Source: Antedon mediterranea
Taxonomy: Eukaryota; Echinodermata; Crinoidea; Comatulida; Antedonidae
DNA: 64,000 bases
Assembly: GCF_964355755.1 (NCBI RefSeq)
Contig: NC_092672.1
Span: 5,332,001 to 5,396,000 of the forward strand
Direction of reading: 5' to 3'
Shown: positions 57,001-64,000 of the stretch, in pieces
How the letters are laid out: every line of letters begins with the position of its first letter
How positions within the stretch are numbered: the stretch's first letter is position 1
Position numbers and translations under genes: made by a program
The notes under the pieces: generated by a model
What the model was told of the DNA's origin: nothing
Seen by the model: only the letters and a program-made list of their open reading frames with translations
The model's database searches: none

Positions 57001-58281
57001 GAAATGGATGAAACTGAAATTGAAGAGCAAACAGCCAATGAATCTATTTCAGGAGATGAAGAAGAAAACAGCATGGATGATTTTATTGATGATGAGGAGG
57101 AAGATGAAGAAGGTATTTAAATTTAATTTACTTTATACAGTATTTAAAGCTATGTCTACAATATCAAACTATGTGACCAAAAATGTGATGTGCCCAAATA
57201 TGGTAGTGATATACCCAAATATGGTAGTGTTATGACATCATCATGTCCATATATTGGGCACATCACATTTTTTTGATAGTGTAGACAGCTTAAGAATAAA
57301 ACCAAAACTGAAAGCATCCATAAATAATTTGGCCCATGACCTGTATAATAACAAATATAAGAAATATAAACACAATTTGATTAAAAAAATATTTAAAACA
57401 ATAAGCCATATTTGTATTGATTAATTACATAATTGACTATTATGAGTAATGGTAGATTTGCCTTTAATGTATTTTTTTTTCCATTTTTTGAAAATGTAGA
57501 ATTATCAAGTTGTGAGGAAATTGAAAATGATGAGTCAAAAAATGATAAATCCAAAAATGAGAAGTCAAAAAATGATTCCGTCTCGAGCGAAGAAGAAAGA
57601 GATGAAGAAAGTGAAGAAGAAGAAAGTGAAGATGAAGAAAGTGAAGGTGAAGAAAATGAAGATGAAGAAAGTGAAGATGAGGAATTTGACCCTATGTACT
57701 TGCAATTGGTCAAAGAGGGCAGGTAAACAATTTAAAAAATCACAATTGTCATACTATTTACTGGAGTGGTACTGTAGCTTGGTGGTTAATGCACGCTTAA
57801 CGATACTCTAGTTCTGTGTTCAAGTCATGGCTTTATAATTTGTTTTCCTGGCTTAAACAGTCGCACAACATACGCCTTAAAAACAAGCTTAAAGCGCTTT
57901 ATGTGAAAGTGTGATGTACCCAAATATGGTAGTGATAAGACATCATCATGTCCATATATGGGCACATCACATTGCATAAAGTTTAATAGTGTAGACAGAG
58001 CTTAAGGACTATTAACTGCTCATCTACAGTTGTAATGTTTATAAAAGAAAGGTGGGGTAGTAATAACTACCCTCCATCTATTGCACCCCTGGTAGTGTCA
58101 TATTTACTAATATTTGTTTTAATTTGTATCTTTTAGAAATCAAGAAAAAGCAGGAAAAAGCAGTAGAGCCTTGAAATGTTATTTAAAAGCATTAGATATA
58201 AATGACCAAGATAAGGCTCTGCGGAAGCACGTCTTAAAACTAATAGATACTTTAAGAAAAGCAAAGCAAAACCAACTGTAA
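37890..58281 (+). CDS. ERCC6L: ERCC6L/PICH-like SNF2 DNA translocase (19 coding exons)
   Basis: Exons: 37890-37947, 38836-39011, 43252-43442, 43991-44116, 44865-45030, 47165-47290, 49369-49461, 49723-49877, 49993-50107, 50514-50623, 50968-51175, 51534-51696, 52029-52367, 52850-52950, 53384-53618, 54899-54993, 55972-57112, 57500-57722, 58137-58281. All phases join: 3,966 nt, 1,321 aa; the human protein is about 1,250. Seen: N-terminal TPR (about 31-78), Walker A DDMGLGKT (about 139-146), DEGH (245-248), SGTPVQNN (272-279), helicase C with [19 protein letters not shown] and [24 protein letters not shown]-interaction motifs VIDLTDD and YIDLTDD, an acidic tail and a C-terminal TPR. Known for the family: PICH binds ultrafine anaphase DNA bridges and translocates on duplex DNA. 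DEGH replaces the usual DEAH. Its introns carry most of the window's large transposons. Confidence 0.95.
38362..38830 (-). mobile_element. 5'-truncated non-LTR retrotransposon, reverse transcriptase C-terminus
   Basis: The minus-strand frame reads [53 protein letters not shown] and [12 protein letters not shown], the standard C-terminal end of CR1/Jockey-type LINE polymerases. Lies antisense in ERCC6L intron 1. Its truncation point is next to the exon 2 acceptor. Confidence 0.85.
39041..40798. mobile_element. Non-autonomous TIR DNA transposon, 1.75 kb
   Basis: The ends GTCTACGCTCGCGCTAA and inverted TTAGCGCGAGCGTAGAC enclose non-coding sequence with inverted subterminal copies of TTGGCGAAAATA-like motifs. 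In ERCC6L intron 2. Confidence 0.8.
40965..42447. mobile_element. Composite repeat containing an 87-bp minisatellite
   Basis: Begins GGGGCGGATCCAGGATTTTG with a G13 run. It passes through ACTGATGAAGGGCTGGTGTT and sequence shared with 4045-4190, then the minisatellite, and ends in an AATA tail (GAATAAATAAATAAATAAAG). Looks like a retroelement end that captured or grew a tandem array. Confidence 0.5.
41343..42398. repeat. 87-bp minisatellite, 12 units
   Basis: TGTGGTTTGGAGTATTGGAG recurs every 87 bases with few changes. 87 is a multiple of three, so long frames stay open on both strands (331 codons minus, 235 plus). They are by-products. Confidence 0.96.
43252..49461 (+). CDS. ERCC6L: ERCC6L exons 3-7: SNF2 N-lobe
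   Basis: Exon 3 ends GGILGDDMG and exon 4 opens [13 protein letters not shown], so the Walker A motif is split by an intron. Exon 5 has [10 protein letters not shown], exon 6 [15 protein letters not shown] and [13 protein letters not shown], exon 7 [16 protein letters not shown]. Confidence 0.93.
43829..43978. mobile_element. MITE family A copy
   Basis: TCTGTCTACACTATCAAACT to TAGTGTAAACAGTGCTTTA, ending 12 bases before the ERCC6L exon 4 acceptor. Confidence 0.8.
45830..45952 (+). mobile_element. tRNA-derived SINE, 5' part
   Basis: GGAGCTGTAGCTTGGTGGTT head with box-B-like CCAGGGTCAATCC, then CCTAGTGCTAGGGTTGTAAC. Interrupted by the next element; the tail appears at 47058-47130. Confidence 0.75.
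45953..47057. mobile_element. TIR element, 1.1 kb, inserted in a SINE
   Basis: The left end TACCCTTTTTACACTATCG and right end inverse of GATAGTGTAAAAGGGGTA. Subterminal copies of the GGTGT/ACACC type (TACACCGGAGAAGGTACACC). No transposase frame. Confidence 0.75.
47058..47130 (+). mobile_element. SINE tail
   Basis: TTCATCCTGTAATTGGCGAG then GTTGGATGCGCATGAA matches the tail of the uninterrupted copy at 51725-51955. Confidence 0.7.
47721..48278 (-). pseudogene. Inverted second copy of the GIY-YIG endonuclease region
   Basis: An open frame of 185 codons matching the C-terminal 184 residues of the plus-strand copy as far as I can read. It lacks all RT sequence. Confidence 0.85.
48279..49175 (+). 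CDS. Penelope-like RT thumb plus GIY-YIG endonuclease (partial)
   Basis: [20 protein letters not shown], then [12 protein letters not shown] is the C-terminal RT/thumb of Penelope-type polymerases. [19 protein letters not shown], then [11 protein letters not shown] is the GIY-YIG nuclease with its upstream Cys motif; [12 protein letters not shown] and a Trp-Lys segment follow. RT fingers and palm are missing. The ATG at 48279 is likely fortuitous at the truncation. Confidence 0.85.
   Translation: MDMLILVDGEGNINTKVFRKATHTNQYLDFNSHHPLQHKLSVIRTLLHRCNTIITNNPDKQNETEMIHTSLKQCNYPTWTIRKVQRNLEKQKTDKQPETEDIRGSISIPYIQGLSEKIKRTFKKYNIRTYFKPSNKIKNLIVRPKDKACKEDSCGVVYKVGCTNCEMVYIGETGRALKTRIKEHKKDVEENTQNMQTRASRKVSSSILHKSAITDHMTTHNHIPNWDKIEVLHKEQVWLKRKIKESISIRKQNKNTKMNRDEGAHQLSHIYDQLLTTTGPLGYTTKSSSGWKGDQSAP
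49496..49639. mobile_element. MITE family A copy
   Basis: TAAAGCTCTGTCTACACTAT to TAGTGTAGACAAAGCTTTA, between ERCC6L exons 7 and 8. Confidence 0.85.
49723..52367 (+). CDS. ERCC6L: ERCC6L exons 8-13: SNF2 insert and helicase C lobe
   Basis: [94 protein letters not shown] and [20 protein letters not shown] in order, as in the family. Confidence 0.94.
51725..51955 (+). mobile_element. tRNA-derived SINE, uninterrupted
   Basis: GCAGCTGTAGCTTGGTAGTT head, TCCAGGGTTTTATCC B-box-like, CCTAGTGCCAGGGTTGTAAC body and a CCATCCTGTAATTGGCAAGT tail. The reference copy in this window. Confidence 0.75.
52850..54993 (+). CDS. ERCC6L: ERCC6L exons 14-16: post-helicase linker
   Basis: [20 protein letters not shown] matches the conserved GxxGxSDHDLMY segment, followed by a coiled, polar linker. 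Exon 16 uses donor GTATTG. Reading through it gives only two codons before TGA at 55000-55002, a possible short isoform. Confidence 0.88.
53070..53335. repeat. Interspersed repeat related to 26220-26480
   Basis: CCTCTATTAAGGGGACACTG to TTTAATGGGGTTCTACTAT, inverted ends, with repeated ATTCAGGAGACACCTATTAA units. Confidence 0.55.
54351..54425 (+). ncRNA. tRNA-like sequence (possible SINE head)
   Basis: A-box TGGCGCAGCGG is perfect and a B-box-like AAGTTCAAGATC follows about 45 bases later, but I cannot fold a good acceptor stem. Probably a decayed tRNA or SINE. Confidence 0.35.
55212..55774. mobile_element. TIR element, 560 bp, related to 45953-47057
   Basis: ACCCCTTTCACACCAAAACT and its inverse at 55753-55772 bound AT-rich sequence with several subterminal CTCCGGAG/CACACCAAA repeats. 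In ERCC6L intron 16. Confidence 0.8.
55972..58281 (+). CDS. ERCC6L: ERCC6L exons 17-19: SIMs, acidic tail, C-terminal TPR
   Basis: The large exon 17 (380 codons) has two IDLTDD SUMO-interaction motifs (about 836-842 and 877-883) and several degenerate ENSDMENLE-type repeats. [12 protein letters not shown] probably corresponds to the PICH family domain. Exon 18 is Glu/Asp/Ser-rich. Exon 19 encodes [19 protein letters not shown], a TPR mate to the N-terminal one, and TAA at 58279. Confidence 0.9.
57145..57292. mobile_element. MITE family A copy
   Basis: TAAAGCTATGTCTACAATAT to TAGTGTAGACAGCTTA, with a duplicated AAATATGGTAGTG unit. Confidence 0.8.
57762..57835 (+). mobile_element. tRNA-derived SINE head
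   Basis: GGAGTGGTACTGTAGCTTGG then TGGTTAATGCACGC, with B-box-like GTGTTCAAGTCATGG. Confidence 0.55.
57885..58004. mobile_element. MITE family A copy, left arm shortened
   Basis: AAGCGCTTTATGTGAAAGTG to AGTGTAGACAGAGCTTAA. Confidence 0.75.
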
Positions 58282-58354
58282 ACAAGATGAAACTCGCTCA
58301 CTGTAGTCTTGTATAATATTTATTACATTTTATAAATTATCATGGTTTTTGTAG

Positions 58355-58360
58355 ATTAAA
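58355..58360 (+). promoter_or_regulatory. ERCC6L: Candidate ERCC6L polyadenylation signal
   Basis: ATTAAA 74 bases after the stop; another lies at 58432. Confidence 0.35.
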
Positions 58361-58439
58361 TCATTTCATGTTTAGTGGAGTGCTATATTAATAGTATTAT
58401 ATACTGTAGTTCTCAGTTACAAAAAATATGCATTAAAAT

Positions 58440-59150
58440 TTGTCCACCGGTAAGTTAAATAGTGCCAGCCTATTCAATATTCGTTGAAACATCATCATTA
58501 ATGAGTCGGACGAAGAAAGGGACTGGTGAAGATCTAAATCTCTCAGTACGACCAAACAGGATTACGCCCAGACCTCAGGGTTCTGCTAATGTCACAAACG
58601 GGGGAAGAATGCTTCTAAATGTATCGGACTTTATTATTCCTTTACCAAATTTCAGTAAGAGTTGGACTCTTCTGTTAACTAGCGATGGAAGGTCTGACAA
58701 TTTAAGAGGAGACTTGTAGGATACATAGTTAATGCCATATATGATTCGTAGAGCTCTTTTTTTAACTCTTTTCTATTGACTTAGTTTGGTCTTTCGTAAT
58801 TGAATCCACGATTCCTTTGTGCCATCTAGCAGGGCTATTGCTTTTTAGACACTTTAATGAGGTCGCGTAAAACTTCTCCTTTGCGTGCGTAATTTCTCTT
58901 TGTAAGGCGTTCCGTTTCATTCGCCATTTGTTGGGTATATGGTTACTAGAAAAGGCCAACTGTCGTTCTGCAATCAAATCTCTTGATACCTCGGCGTCAT
59001 CCACGGCTTATCGGTTTTCTTATGGCAAATTGATTTCACAGGGAAAAAATCTGCAAATTTTCCATTAAGCACAGTAAGAAATTCATTTGTTTTAACACTT
59101 GTTGATTCGCTATCAAAACATGGCACCAGTCATGGGCAGTGATCTGATAT
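58440..59150 (-). mobile_element. LINE remnant with internal deletion
   Basis: On the minus strand, an EN-RT linker-like stretch (WRMKRNALQREITHAKEKFY, about 59004-58762) is followed directly by an RT C-terminus (RALRIIYGINYVSYKSPLKL, about 58757-58570). The RT core is missing. Antisense just past the ERCC6L 3' end. Confidence 0.7.
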
Positions 59151-60620
59151 CCAAATAATCTAACCGACGAGTTACGATACGGTTGGATAGTACAAGTGGT
59201 GTAGTTAGAGGTGGGTATATAACTTTAATTGGTTTCAATAGTATACAACAATGACAAAAACAAGACCAAACCGGCGACAAGCACAAAAACGGCTAAATTA
59301 TGAATGTACAAGCACAACAATCCATCAAAATATCATCTGAAACATCAAGGCAGTGATAGTAATTTTTTGTACAAATTGCATTCTACTCATCTTCCTTATT
59401 GGTAGATTCACCAAATTTGAGTCCATTTCGAATTAAAATAGTGCTATACGAGCACGTTAAAAATGCGCACATTAATTGTACAAAAGTACTAAAAATGGTA
59501 AAAATATAACTCTTCAGAATACAGATACAGGATACAGATACAGATTCATTTATTGTCCAAAATAATAATGGAAATTACTTACAGTGCTCATAAACCTTGG
59601 CTTGCCTAAAATAAATATAAATATAACGGGGACTATCTAACAAATGTTTTGTTATAATACCTTATCCCAGCTGGGTGACCCCCAATTTTGTAACTCATTA
59701 TGGAAGCCAATGAGTTGTGGATATAAATGTATATACACATTAGATGTACAAAATGGTATGACGTCATCATTTGGCCACATGAATTTTTAAAATAGGGTTT
59801 TTTCCCCTTTTGTCATAGACCACCATATTCAACAGAGCGCTACTCGCTTATCTTTAATCGACTTTCTTTAAATTTTTAATATATTCTACCTCAACCAATT
59901 ACTTATGAGTTGCTAATATTTTCATTTGGATGACGTCATCACGTCTTAAAATTTAAATAACGCTGGTTACGTAATTTCACCTACAAGGTATATTTGAATA
60001 CCTTACAGCTCTTCTAAATAAAAGTTGTACCTTGATGTTTATAACTTATTTATTATGAGAGCTGGTGAAATGTAGATATGAATTCATATAAAATAAAGTC
60101 TATCGGATGTTGTGACATTATCATATGGCCAGTTGAAGTTAAAAAGTAGTTTTTTCATCTCTTTCGTAAAAGTTTTACAATTTTTAAAGAGCGCGCACTT
60201 CTACGTTCCAAATTTTCTTCCAATTGTTATATTTTATTGCTAAATTCATTATCTTTCGATATTGTTATCCACAAGTTTATTTTGATGTGTGCCGAAAAAT
60301 TATAAAATGATGTGCGTCTGTAATTTCACTACACTGTATATAGATATACAGTATATACTGTACATATTGTATATGGCATATAATAGGCACAACTCAGCAC
60401 TATAAGCGTATAATAGGATGGCATACATCAACATTTTCCGATTGTATGTTAACATACGTCCATGTTTAAAAAATATGAATGTCAATAAAATGATAAATGA
60501 TCACCTATAATTCGTCAAAGTGACGAATTAAATTCTAGTTGAACTTGTTCTTGTTTAAAACATTCCAATTATATTGGTTTTTAAGTTGTAAGATAATCAA
60601 TCAACATACACGTGACCTAT
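59150..60620. other. Intergenic, no gene seen
   Basis: AT-rich. ACAGATACAGGATACAGATA then GATTCATTTATTGTCC near 59523-59560 looks like a retroelement end. Nothing else supported. Confidence 0.45.
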
Positions 60621-60626
60621 TTTATT
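60621..60626 (-). promoter_or_regulatory. NIF3L1: Candidate NIF3L1 polyadenylation signal
   Basis: AATAAA on the minus strand, 74 bases past the stop codon. Confidence 0.5.
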
Positions 60627-60699
60627 TAAACATAAATAAAATATTCTTCCTCTATCTAAACATCCCCTTCGTTCCCAATTCCAATACAAAGTAGTAATC

Positions 60700-63474
60700 T
60701 CAGACAGTAACCAGTGGATCTGCATCCACTTCAGATACCATCACGTCTACTTTCCCTTCCATAATCTTCTCCAGTTGTTTTTTCAAAATCTTTAAATACG
60801 CCCTTTCACTGTTGCTATGGTTACTAAGAATGACGCTTATTCCTTGTGAATTTATCTCTAGTAGTTCATGATGAGACATTTCACCGGTGATGTAAAGGTC
60901 GGCAGGAACACCAATCAAAACACTGGATCCTGACCCAGCACAAACTGCTACTGTTTTCACCATTGACTCTGGAAATGAAATTGAACCCGATTATTAAAAA
61001 CATTGTACTATACACTTACAGAATACCAACACAAACCAATTTACAACAATAAGATGTTTACATAGCGATCTTTTTATTTTCATGATGCGACACTAGCTAG
61101 ACTGCGGCTATCGAGTTGAAAAGTCATTCTGCACACACGCTAAAAAACATATTGATTGTATTATGTAGGCCTATAACCCTCATCTACTTTTAGTGTTATC
61201 AACCCTCAACCAATGCCATACCTGAATTCTTGCCTCTTCCATATGCAACTCCTAGATACCCAACTCCTAGATGTTTTTTTGTACTCTTTATAATATCTTT
61301 GAGAGCTGTTTCTGCATTTAATGTATTTATTCTTCCCATTCCTGCTCCTGGAATAACAGCCTGTAAATAGCACAAAAGTAGATACTTGCTGAAAAGGAAA
61401 AGTTGTTGGAACGTACCATTTATTTTAGTGTTACATGTTGTACTACTTTCATAGGGGTTAAGGCCAATTTAGGTTTAGTAGGCAGAAATGGACTGTTCCA
61501 TTGTATATTTTCTATTCTTAAATAGGAATACAGTATTAAATAAATACCTTCTCAAGTTGCGTAATATGAGTTTTTTTAGAAGCATTCATCTTATGAATTT
61601 CATCAACAACATTTGCAAGATTCGATGAATCGCAGGCAAAGCTGAGCGATAATTCGGTATTATTTGAACCATCAGTATTAACTTGATTGTAAATCTGTGA
61701 AGTTCTGTGAAAAATAATTTTTAATAATAATAGTAATTTATTTTATTTATAAAAATGCTGCACCAGGACTAAAATAATCGGTATTCTTCAATCAATCAAT
61801 CAATCAATCAGATTTATATAGCGCCAGTATCCATAATAATGTTCAAAGGTGCTTGACAAAGTTAAGCAGGAAATGCCTCTGTGTAAAAATGGGTTTTTAG
61901 TCGTGTTTTGAAAGTGTTGATGTTTTCAGATGTCTTTATGTCGATTCTTTTTTCTATACTTACTGAATGTTACATTTGCGAGCTAGATGATCTTTTAACT
62001 TGAAGGCTTCAGATTGCTTGAGTTCTGTAACTTCAATTCGATGATCTTCAGAGGTACAGTAATCTCTAGTAGTGGCATTTGCATTCACAACATTGATAAC
62101 ACCATTTCCTATTTAAATAATGTATCAATGTTTTCATTAGGTTCAAGTAACTTTGGGTATTACAAAAAAGTGCCTATTTATACTCCTGTGAGACTTTAAA
62201 CACTGTGCCCTGTGACGACAGACAATTGCTTGATGGTTTAACATGTTTTTGCCTTTCAACCTCAAGATCCAGCGTTCAATCCTGATCTAGTGCTACAGTA
62301 GGGCCAGGTTGTAGCTCACAATTGTTAACTCAACTCCCTAAAGCTTTGTCCACACTATCAAACTAGTTTGAAAACAACAGTGTGATGTGCCCAAATATAA
62401 TAGTGATGTGCCCAAATATGGTAGTGATATGACATCATCATGTCCATATGGGCACATCAAATTTGTTTTTGTCAAATAAAGTTTGATAGTGTAGACAGAG
62501 CTTTAGCTTCAAATGAGAATTATTATCAATATAATAATCTGCCAACTCCTTCCCTAAACTGTTTAAAATTCTGTTTCACACCTGGAGCAAGGGCAAGCCA
62601 ATCTGTTAGCCCATCATTCACAGTATCATAAGCAGTGTGAGGCGAGTATATTGCAATACGATTTTCAATCGCTTTTACAATAATACGTTCTTTAAAGGTG
62701 GCCATAGTCAGACGTTTCAAAGCTGTAAAAATCGGTGGATGGTATGACAGTATCATGGACGACTTCTCAACAATTGCTTCTTCCAAAACATCTTCGGTCA
62801 AGTCATTTGTTAAGAACAATTTAGTAACTGTGTGAGGTGGTGTTGGTTCCACAAGTAGCCCTACGTTGTCCCAGCTTCCAGCCAGAGACGGTGAGGCAAG
62901 CTTGTTGAGACGTCCGACACACTCTTGTAAGTTCATTTCAGTTGGTATTGTAGTACACAGTGCTTTCTCCTTTTTAAAATTAAGACAAATAAATTAAATA
63001 TTCAATTATTATTTTAATATATAGGGCCTACAGTTGTTTAAGAAATTATGATATAAGATTACACTTAAACAGGATCCATACTATATAAGTCAAGAAAGGC
63101 CTGTGAGGTCTCCCTGGTCCCTGTAGTCATCTAACTACCTGTAGCTAGTTGAAAGTAATCACTACATACAGTAGCAGGCCTAACCATTCACATGCCTGGC
63201 TGGAGTTTATACCTCCATCCATCCATGCCAGCAGTACTGTTGACCTAGCTCTACTTAGCTACTACTAGTATTAGTACTGGATAGTACTAACTAACTAGTA
63301 CTAGTAGGCCTAGGCCTAGCTAGTAGTAGCATAATTTAAGTTTTCTGAAAGACGCTTTACTTTTAGAAAATAAAACTCTTCGTGTTTAATATATTATTTA
63401 ATTCTTACGGAGTTGCTGATCAATTTACTTCGAAGTTGATAACCAAATCTGAAATTTCTAAATATTAATGTCAT
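60700..63474 (-). CDS. NIF3L1: NIF3L1, NIF3-like metal-binding protein (6 exons)
   Basis: Exons: 63474-63409, 62969-62582, 62108-61964, 61704-61548, 61360-61222, 60968-60700. Phases agree: 1,164 nt, 387 aa, close to the vertebrate length (about 377). Seen: SWDNVGLLVEP, LFLTNDLTEDVLEEAI, SYHPPIFTALKRLT, IYSPHTAYDTVNDG, GMGRINTL, VAVCAGSGSSVL, DLYITGEMSHHELL and VILSNHSNSERAYL. The His/Asp/Glu residues of these motifs form the dinuclear metal site in the family; the biochemical role is still poorly known. Exon 1 adds MTLIFRNFRFGYQLRSKLIS, which is Arg/Lys-rich with no acidic residue, as in a mitochondrial presequence. The ATG at 62936 in exon 2 would give a protein lacking it. A family A MITE and a SINE lie in intron 2. 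It diverges from the gene starting at 63772. Confidence 0.95.
61793..61925. repeat. Interspersed repeat with TTTATATAGCGCC core
   Basis: A CAAT run, then AGATTTATATAGCGCCAGTA and AAAGGTGCTTGACAAAG. Resembles a 3' end widely shared by animal retroposons. In NIF3L1 intron 3. Confidence 0.5.
62205..62338 (+). mobile_element. tRNA-derived SINE, interrupted by a MITE
   Basis: GCTTGATGGTTTAACATG, CCTGATCTAGTGCTACAGTA and CTCAACTCCCTAA parallel the SINE at 51725. It resumes after 62506 with GCTTCAAATGAGA. Confidence 0.7.
62339..62506. mobile_element. MITE family A copy inserted in a SINE
   Basis: TAAAGCTTTGTCCACACTAT to TAGTGTAGACAGAGCTTTA, with one internal duplication of AAATATxxTAGTGATGTGCC. 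Junctions are consistent with insertion at a TA. Confidence 0.85.
63409..63474 (-). CDS. NIF3L1: NIF3L1 exon 1: presequence-like N-terminus
   Basis: 22 codons from ATG 63474 to donor GTAAGA, joining exon 2 (acceptor AAAAAG, EKALCTTIPTEM) in phase 0. Confidence 0.75.
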
Positions 63475-63771
63475 TCCAGTCCAAGTACTTTCAGGTCTAG
63501 CCTAGACCCTATCTTTGTTTACAAAAACTTGAGTGGACACGCATGTTGTCACACACGCTTAGAGGGTGAAAGGTCATTATCTACTAGAGCGTGACAGACA
63601 GTGTGAGAGCGACTTTTACACAAACACGAAGCATTCAGGCTAGAGAAACCACAACTTGTAAACTTTACAATTTAAAGTTAATTCTTAAGTCAGCTTATCC
63701 ACTTCTGGTGACATTATTACACAATTTTGTTTGAACTAACATTCCAGTAAAAAGTTATCTACAGACCAAAG
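63475..63771. promoter_or_regulatory. Bidirectional promoter region, NIF3L1 and next gene
   Basis: About 297 bases separate the two start codons of divergent genes. No TATA box or other core element is asserted. Confidence 0.5.
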
Positions 63772-63784
63772 ATGGAAGACCTCG
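63772..63784 (+). CDS. Probable first coding exon of a divergent gene (partial)
   Basis: ATGGAAGACCTCG followed by donor GTAAGTC, ATG with A at -3 (CAAAGATGG). Only MEDL and one base are visible, so no product can be named. Confidence 0.45.
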
Positions 63785-64000
63785 GTAAGTCAATTTATTT
63801 TGTAGTTCGAGCACTCCCAATAATTTACTTCCGGAGTTTTTAGGCCTCACCACAACTCCATGATGGTATCACGATGGATTTTATACACAGGTGGGAGGAC
63901 TCAAATTAACTGATACTGATGAATAAAGATTTCAACAGGAGGCCTAACCTAACCTTGGAATTTAAATTATTGATGATATAGTTGTTTGTGTTATACTAAT

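Overview
This 64 kb window looks like AT-rich, intron-rich, repeat-dense nuclear DNA from an invertebrate animal. Introns are GT-AG. The proteins are metazoan, and the palindrome TAGGCCTA and short inverted-repeat transposons recur throughout. A marine deuterostome such as an echinoderm fits best, but that is inference; no species is claimed.

Layout. (1) 232-936 (+): an intronless-looking reading frame of 234 codons with degenerate internal repeats and no recognised family. (2) 33684 down to 3116 (-): a 29-exon gene rebuilt here exon by exon with consistent splice phases (1,576 codons plus stop). It encodes a degenerin/ENaC-superfamily channel (HG motif, TM1, FPSITICN strand, Cys-rich palm/thumb, TM2 with a GIS filter). 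About 970 residues of extracellular modules are spliced into its ectodomain: eight LDLa with one EGF, then kringle, SRCR, a Ser/Thr/Gly mucin-like exon ending in a furin-type RKRR site, and three more LDLa. This is the most unusual object in the window. (3) 37890-58281 (+): a 19-coding-exon ERCC6L (PICH) orthologue with N-terminal TPR, SNF2 translocase, two SUMO-interaction motifs and C-terminal TPR (1,321 aa). (4) 63474 down to 60700 (-): a six-exon NIF3L1 orthologue (387 aa) with a presequence-like first exon. (5) 63772 (+): the probable first coding exon of a divergent gene leaving the window.

The rest is mainly mobile and tandem DNA. A gag-protease LTR element with matching 525-bp LTRs sits inside a MITE in a channel intron. 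An inverted-duplicated Penelope-like element with a 12-bp target duplication, a LINE 3' end, a 1.1 kb TIR element that splits a SINE, a 1.75 kb TIR element and an 87-bp minisatellite lie in ERCC6L introns. Two MITE families (termini CTGTCTACACTATC and AAGCTTGGTTCCCACTAG) occur more than ten times each. A tRNA-Thr(TGT)-like gene lies antisense in a channel intron.

The channel and ERCC6L genes diverge from a 4.2 kb intergenic region. NIF3L1 and the last gene diverge from about 300 bp. The channel gene and the first ORF converge. I see no functional link between channel, ERCC6L and NIF3L1. All exon models are read from sequence alone, without transcript data.
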